A DNA stretch of 64,000 bases, from contig AMWX01000008.1 in NCBI GenBank assembly GCA_000307935.1, forward strand, positions 1 to 64,000, read 5' to 3'. The stretch comes from SAR86 cluster bacterium SAR86E. Its GTDB lineage: Bacteria; Pseudomonadota; Gammaproteobacteria; Magnimaribacterales; D2472. Shown here one piece after another: positions 58,863 through 64,000 of the stretch. Within the stretch, counting starts at the first letter, position 1; each line of letters starts with the position of its first letter. Under the pieces are notes generated by a model. That model ran no database searches and was not told the DNA's origin. It worked only from the letters and a program-made list of their open reading frames with translations. The position numbers and the translations under genes are program-made.

Positions 58863-59843
58863 ATGAGCGAACAAGCTATTAAAAAGGTACTTATAACTGG
58901 TGCGAATGGATTCATTGGCGGGTCATTAATGCGTTATTACCAAAATCAGGATCAAGATGTTGTAGGGGTTGATCTTGTTGGTAATGGTGATGATATTGTT
59001 GAAGGTGATATATCTCAACCAGATACAATCAGTCAGCAACTACAAGAATGCGATGTGATTATTCACACAGCTGCACTGGTCTCTAATGCGATGCAAGATT
59101 CTGATATGTGGCGTGTTAACGTCTTAGCAACTCGCAATTTAATTCAAGCAGCAAAAGAGCACAAAGTTCGACGTTTCGTGCAAATTTCATCAATCGTGGC
59201 TTATGGAAATACAGCAGAGGGTGAGATAAATGAAACTCATCCTGTGCATGCCGATGGAGGTAGCTATGTTCTGACAAAACTAGCCTCAGAGCATGTTGTC
59301 TTAAGCGAGCAGACCAATGACGAAATAGAAGTGGTGATAATCCGTCCAGGAGATGCATATGGTCCGGGTAGCCGCCCTTGGATTATTGCTCCATTAGAAG
59401 CAATTGCTAAAAATCAGTTTATGCTTCCAGAAAAAGGAGAGGGTTTCTTTAGACCCATATATATTGATGATTTAGTTCGAGGTATAGCAATGGCCTCAGG
59501 GCATTCAGATGCAGCTGGCGAAATTTTTAATTTATCTTGCAAGGGCTATATGTCTACCAAAGAGTATTTCACTCCTCATTATAATTGGCTCGGTAAAAAA
59601 GGACCTATGCTCGTTTCCACAAAACTGGCTTTGAGGATATCTGCAATTGCATCAAAATTGGCTGATCTTATGGGTAACCTAAATGAAGCCTCGCCATCGA
59701 CTGTAAAACAGCTTTCAACCAAGAGTTGGTTTTCAATTAAAAAAGCTGAGCGGATTCTTGGGTGGAAGCCTGAAGTTTCATTCGAAGAGGGGATGAAAGT
59801 AACTCATCAATGGGCCAAGAGGCAAGGGTTGCTTGAAAAGTGA
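58863..59843 (+). CDS. NAD-dependent epimerase/dehydratase (extended SDR, 3-beta-HSD-like)
   Basis: VLITGANGFIGGSLMRYY, VVIIRPGDAYGPGSRPW, RPIYIDDLVRGI. Confidence 0.93.
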   Translation: MSEQAIKKVLITGANGFIGGSLMRYYQNQDQDVVGVDLVGNGDDIVEGDISQPDTISQQLQECDVIIHTAALVSNAMQDSDMWRVNVLATRNLIQAAKEHKVRRFVQISSIVAYGNTAEGEINETHPVHADGGSYVLTKLASEHVVLSEQTNDEIEVVIIRPGDAYGPGSRPWIIAPLEAIAKNQFMLPEKGEGFFRPIYIDDLVRGIAMASGHSDAAGEIFNLSCKGYMSTKEYFTPHYNWLGKKGPMLVSTKLALRISAIASKLADLMGNLNEASPSTVKQLSTKSWFSIKKAERILGWKPEVSFEEGMKVTHQWAKRQGLLEK

Positions 59844-59870
59844 TTAAGGCAATCTAATTAGGAGAAATCA

Positions 59871-61487
59871 ATGCGTTTATGGAATGGTTGGGGAAACGAA
59901 GATAGTGATCTGACTATGGAACTTAGTGATGGTCTTCGCGCTTTATTGGAGGCCCTTGTTGGACCAGGCACAGCGCTTAGTCAGGCAACCCTTAATGAGG
60001 TGATTGCTAAAGTTCCCAATACTCGTCTTGATGATCACCCGCAAATAAACACTGATCCAGAAACAAGAGTTCGTCATGCGCGTGGCCAAAGTTTGCCTGA
60101 TTGGTTAGAAATGCATAGTGGTAATGTTGATACCTTTCCAGATGGCGTTGCATTCCCAGAATCATCAGAGCAGGTTCGAGAACTTCTAGCTCACGCTAAA
60201 GAAAATAATTTGATAGTTATCCCATATGGTGGAGGAACATCGGTGGTGGGTCATATTAATCCCGAGACAAGCGATAAGCCGGTATTGACGATAGATATGG
60301 CAAAAATGAATTCCATGTTGAGTATTGATACTGAAAGTCAGTTAGCCACCTTTGGAGCGGGAGCTCCAGGTCCTGTTGTGGAGGAAGAGCTAAAAAAACA
60401 TGGCTACACACTAGGCCACTTTCCCCAATCTTGGGAGCTATCTACTTTGGGCGGATGGGTGGCTAGTCGATCAAGCGGCCAACAATCTCTGCATTATGGG
60501 CGCATAGAAAATATGTTTGCAGGAGGTACTATCGAAACCCTCAATGGCACCATGAAAATTCCAACCATTCCAGCATCTTCAGCCGGCCCCGATGTTCGTG
60601 AGATGATTCTTGGCTCAGAGGGTCGCATGGGAATTATTACTGAAGTTACTGTGCGCATTACACCCTTGCCAGAGAAAGAAAAATTCCAAGTGATCTTTTT
60701 TCCTTCTTGGGAAATTGGGATTAGTGCTGCGAGGGAATTGATTCAGCAGCGAGTAGCTTTGTCTATGGTGCGATTAAGCAACCCACTTGAGACAACCAGT
60801 CTTCTATACATGGGCGCGGGCAGCGACAGCAGTGGGGTAGTTGCCTTAGAGGAATCACTATCTAAAAAAGGCATTGGAGAAGGTAAAGTCATGATGACAT
60901 TTGGGGTCACTGGCTCCGCTCGTCATTGTGATGCTGCCTATCAATTAGCGCTTGATCACTGCAATGGTCTTGGTGGTGTTGCAGATGAATCTGGTCTTGG
61001 TGAGAATTGGGCTCATGGTCGATTCCGCGCTCCATATCTTCGAGATCCGCTAGGAGCAGAAGGCTATGTTGTAGATACCATGGAGACAGCCGTTGATTGG
61101 TCAAAAGTTTCTGAAGCTGCAGAAAATATTGAGCAAGCAATTCGAACAGCTTTGGATGATGAGGGTGAGCAAGTGCATGCTTATACTCATTTATCTCACG
61201 TCTATGGTCAGGGATCGAGCATTTACACCACTTATTTGTTTCGCATAGGTAAAAGTTATGAGCAGGGAATGAATCGATGGATGAAGTTAAAAAAAGCTGG
61301 AGCCGATCAGATTGTTGCTCATGGCGGCACTATCAGTCATCAGCATGGTGTAGGCAGTGACCATAAGAATTATTTAACAGCTGAGAAAGGCAAGCTTGGC
61401 ATCGCAGCAATTAATAGTTTATGTGAACAATTTGATCCCAAAGGTCAAATGAATCCAGGAAAGTTACTTCCTGATGATAAGCACTAA
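59871..61487 (+). CDS. FAD-binding oxidase, alkyldihydroxyacetonephosphate synthase-like
   Basis: RVRHARGQSLPDWLEMHSG, FPDGVAFPESSEQVRELLAHAKENNLIVIPYGGGTSVVGH, ILGSEGRMGIITEVTVRI. Confidence 0.88.
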   Translation: MRLWNGWGNEDSDLTMELSDGLRALLEALVGPGTALSQATLNEVIAKVPNTRLDDHPQINTDPETRVRHARGQSLPDWLEMHSGNVDTFPDGVAFPESSEQVRELLAHAKENNLIVIPYGGGTSVVGHINPETSDKPVLTIDMAKMNSMLSIDTESQLATFGAGAPGPVVEEELKKHGYTLGHFPQSWELSTLGGWVASRSSGQQSLHYGRIENMFAGGTIETLNGTMKIPTIPASSAGPDVREMILGSEGRMGIITEVTVRITPLPEKEKFQVIFFPSWEIGISAARELIQQRVALSMVRLSNPLETTSLLYMGAGSDSSGVVALEESLSKKGIGEGKVMMTFGVTGSARHCDAAYQLALDHCNGLGGVADESGLGENWAHGRFRAPYLRDPLGAEGYVVDTMETAVDWSKVSEAAENIEQAIRTALDDEGEQVHAYTHLSHVYGQGSSIYTTYLFRIGKSYEQGMNRWMKLKKAGADQIVAHGGTISHQHGVGSDHKNYLTAEKGKLGIAAINSLCEQFDPKGQMNPGKLLPDDKH

Positions 61488-61493
61488 TCAACC

Positions 61494-63086
61494 ATGACTG
61501 GATTTACTAATCGCGAACAACTTTTATCTAAAATGCGTAATGGTGAGCATTTGGATTGGGATATTATCGTTATTGGTGGAGGTATTACTGGCGCCGGCGT
61601 TCTTCGTGAAGCACGACGTCAAGGTTACAGAGCATTATTGCTTGAGCAACAAGATTTTTCATGGGGTACCTCAAGCCGATCATCGAAAATGGTTCATGGA
61701 GGCTTGCGCTATCTTGCTGCTGGCGATATAAAACTTACCAAAGAATCAGTTCAAGAAAGACAGCGGCTTTTAAAAGAAGCTCCAGGATTGGTTGACCCAA
61801 TTTCTTTTTACTTCACTTTTAGAAAAGGTAAATTTCCTGGCCGCATAGCTATGAAGATCATTTTAACCATCTATGACTTTTTTGCTGGTGCTCAAGATAA
61901 TAGATACTGCAATAACAAGGAATTATTGGAGCGTTTTAAGGGTCTAGATGAGAATAAACTTCAGGGGGCAAGTTGTTATACAGATGCGATGGTGGATGAT
62001 TCTCGATTAGTGCTTCGCGTCTTACAAGACAGTATTGATGATGGCGGCTATGCCTTAAATTACACAAAAGTTGAGGATCTCTTATTAACAGACGGCCAGG
62101 TTTCTGGCGTGAGCATTCAAGACAGTGATCATTCTGGATTGATTCACTTAAATGCCCCGGTCGTTATTAATGCTACAGGTGCCTGGGCAGACAGACTTAG
62201 AAATGTTGTTAACAGCGAGACTCGCATTAGGCCATTGCGTGGCAGTCACATTATTATTGCTAAATCCTTATTTCCCATTTCTGATGTCATGACTTTCCTG
62301 CATGTGGATGATAAGCGAGGTGTTTTTGTATACCCGTGGGAGGGAACAACGGTTATCGGCACAACAGATATTGATCATGATGGAGATATAGATATTGAGG
62401 CCGGCATTTCTGATCAAGAGATAGATTATTTATTAAAAGCTTTCAATAGCCAATTTCCAAACAAGGCACTCAATCGCAGTGATGTTTTATCAACCTGGGC
62501 TGGCGTTCGCCCCGTGATTGGTGCAGAAAAAAGTAAAGACCCTTCAAAAGAACGTCGAGATCATGCTGTTTGGTCTGATAATGGATTGATCACTGTTAGC
62601 GGCGGTAAGCTTACTACCTTCCGATTGATCGCATTAGACGCTCTAGCAGCAGCTAAAAATAATCTTCCACAAGCTAAAGAGATATCCGACGATAGAGTGT
62701 TCTTAACTCCAACAATTACTCCCCAGTCTCTGTCACCTCAAAATACTAGCTGGGCTCAACGTTTGCTTGGTAGATATGGTGAAAAAGCGATTGAGCTTGT
62801 AAATGAAAGCTCGCCAGATGAACATCGTAATCTTAATGAAACAGAATTCTCTCTAGCTGAATGCCGTTGGGCTATAAAATATGAAGCCGTTGTGCATCTT
62901 GATGATCTTCTGCTTAGAAGAACCCGTTTAGGTATGTGTCTACCCAATGGAGGTACTAATCTCTATCCAGCTCTAAAAGAACTATTTTTATCTAACCAAA
63001 ATTGGGATGATGAGCGATGGCAACAAGAAGTCACTCGCTATGAAACAATTTGGAAAAAGTATTACAGTCTTCCTAGCAATGCCTAA
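61494..63086 (+). CDS. glpD: Glycerol-3-phosphate dehydrogenase/oxidase family
   Basis: DIIVIGGGITGAGVLREARRQGYRALLLEQQDFSWGTSSRSSKMVHGGLRYL. Confidence 0.93.
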   Translation: MTGFTNREQLLSKMRNGEHLDWDIIVIGGGITGAGVLREARRQGYRALLLEQQDFSWGTSSRSSKMVHGGLRYLAAGDIKLTKESVQERQRLLKEAPGLVDPISFYFTFRKGKFPGRIAMKIILTIYDFFAGAQDNRYCNNKELLERFKGLDENKLQGASCYTDAMVDDSRLVLRVLQDSIDDGGYALNYTKVEDLLLTDGQVSGVSIQDSDHSGLIHLNAPVVINATGAWADRLRNVVNSETRIRPLRGSHIIIAKSLFPISDVMTFLHVDDKRGVFVYPWEGTTVIGTTDIDHDGDIDIEAGISDQEIDYLLKAFNSQFPNKALNRSDVLSTWAGVRPVIGAEKSKDPSKERRDHAVWSDNGLITVSGGKLTTFRLIALDALAAAKNNLPQAKEISDDRVFLTPTITPQSLSPQNTSWAQRLLGRYGEKAIELVNESSPDEHRNLNETEFSLAECRWAIKYEAVVHLDDLLLRRTRLGMCLPNGGTNLYPALKELFLSNQNWDDERWQQEVTRYETIWKKYYSLPSNA

Positions 63087-63098
63087 GAAGAGGTTCTT

Positions 63099-64000
63099 AT
63101 GAAAAATGAAAAGTATTTTCTGAGTATTGATAATGGAACTCAGAGTGTCCGAGCTATGGTTTTTGATGGGGAAGGCCAGCTTATTGCAAAAAGCAAAGTT
63201 GAAATTGAGCCTTATTTTTCTTCTCAGAAAGGATGGGCAGAGCAGCATGCAGATTATTTTTGGGATTCCTTGTGTCAAGCATGCCAAGAACTGTGGCCAA
63301 AGCTATCCATACCCAAGGAAGCTATTGCAGCTGTTTCAGTAACCACTCAGCGTGCAACAGTTATTCCAATGGGGGAAGATAATCAACCCTTGCGACCTGC
63401 CATTAGCTGGTTAGATCAGAGACAAGTAAAAACTAAGCCCAAATTAGGAAAAGTAGAATCAGCTCTAATGAGCCTAATTAGAGCCAAGCCATTGGTAGAT
63501 TTAATGCATGCAGAGGCTGAAGCCAATTGGATTGAGCAAAATGAGCCTGAGATCTGGAAGCAGATTCATAAATTCTTACTCCTATCTGGCTATCATAATT
63601 ATAAACTCACTGGTCAATACAATGATGCCATCGCTAGCACTGTTGGGTTCGTGCCATTTGAATATAAGACTCAACAATGGGCAGAGCAAAAAGATTGGAA
63701 GTGGCGAGCTATGCCCATTCGTCCAGAAATGTTACCAGAAGTTTTACCAGCAGGATCAGTGCTTGGAGAAATTACTGAAGCTGCAGCTGAAGAAACTGGG
63801 ATTCCTCAAGGACTCCCATTGATTGCCAGTGGTTCAGATAAGGCCTGTGAAGTATTAGGAACTGGCTGCATCAATAATGAAACAGGTAGCTTGAGCTATG
63901 GGAGTCTAGCTACTCTAAATATCACTTCTGATAAATACCTTGAAGCTATTCCTTTTTATCCAGCATATCCTGGCGTCATACCCAACACTTTCAATATTGA
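63099..64000 (+). CDS. FGGY-family carbohydrate kinase, truncated by window end (absent from ORF track)
   Basis: ATG at 63099 after RBS-like AAGAAGAGG; MKNEKYFLSIDNGTQSVRAMVFDGEGQLIAKSKVEIEPYFSSQKGWAEQHADYFWDSLCQACQ, SVTTQRATVIPM; open to the window edge. Confidence 0.92.
   Translation, partial: MKNEKYFLSIDNGTQSVRAMVFDGEGQLIAKSKVEIEPYFSSQKGWAEQHADYFWDSLCQACQELWPKLSIPKEAIAAVSVTTQRATVIPMGEDNQPLRPAISWLDQRQVKTKPKLGKVESALMSLIRAKPLVDLMHAEAEANWIEQNEPEIWKQIHKFLLLSGYHNYKLTGQYNDAIASTVGFVPFEYKTQQWAEQKDWKWRAMPIRPEMLPEVLPAGSVLGEITEAAAEETGIPQGLPLIASGSDKACEVLGTGCINNETGSLSYGSLATLNITSDKYLEAIPFYPAYPGVIPNTFNI

Noticed and set aside
63127-63822. Small + strand ORFs 63127-63342 and 63508-63822
   Set aside because: Out of frame with the well-supported FGGY kinase reading frame starting at 63099.
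1-64000. CRISPR arrays, transposons/prophage, tRNA or rRNA genes
   Set aside because: No regularly spaced repeats, integrase/transposase proteins or cloverleaf/rRNA-like sequences were seen; intergenic gaps are mostly too short.

Overview
Low-GC, tightly packed gammaproteobacterial chromosome segment, probably from a marine lineage (taxonomy is an inference from gene content and style). About 1-21.5 kb is a conserved housekeeping run: rpsB C-terminus, tsf, pyrH, frr, uppS, cdsA, dxr, rseP, bamA, skp, lpxD, fabZ, lpxA, lpxB, rnhB, dnaE, accA, tilS, enoyl-CoA hydratase, leuA(-), holD-like, rimI. About 21.9-30.5 kb holds a glutathione peroxidase, an ElaA-GNAT/PpiC fusion followed by HupE/UreJ, an LLM-class oxidoreductase, astA-astD-astB and a LysR regulator. 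About 30.6-64 kb is an accessory catabolic/detoxification region: TonB receptor, acyl-CoA synthetase, TetR, 14-gene NMO/GST/haloalkane dehalogenase/sulfatase operon, HupE-PpiC-DUF3604, GST/DsbA-like/DUF3604/SDR/ADPS-like/GlpD/FGGY operon. The main find is a 33-bp perfect palindrome (ATATCTATTGACATAATTTATGTCAATAGATAT) in the TetR/NMO divergent promoter. Degenerate copies sit at the equivalent -35 position upstream of the TonB receptor and in the DUF3604/GST divergent promoter. This suggests one TetR-controlled local regulon covering most of the accessory half. A second find is a repeated PpiC + HupE/UreJ module, once fused to an acetyltransferase and once linked to DUF3604. No tRNA, rRNA, CRISPR array or transposase was recognised.
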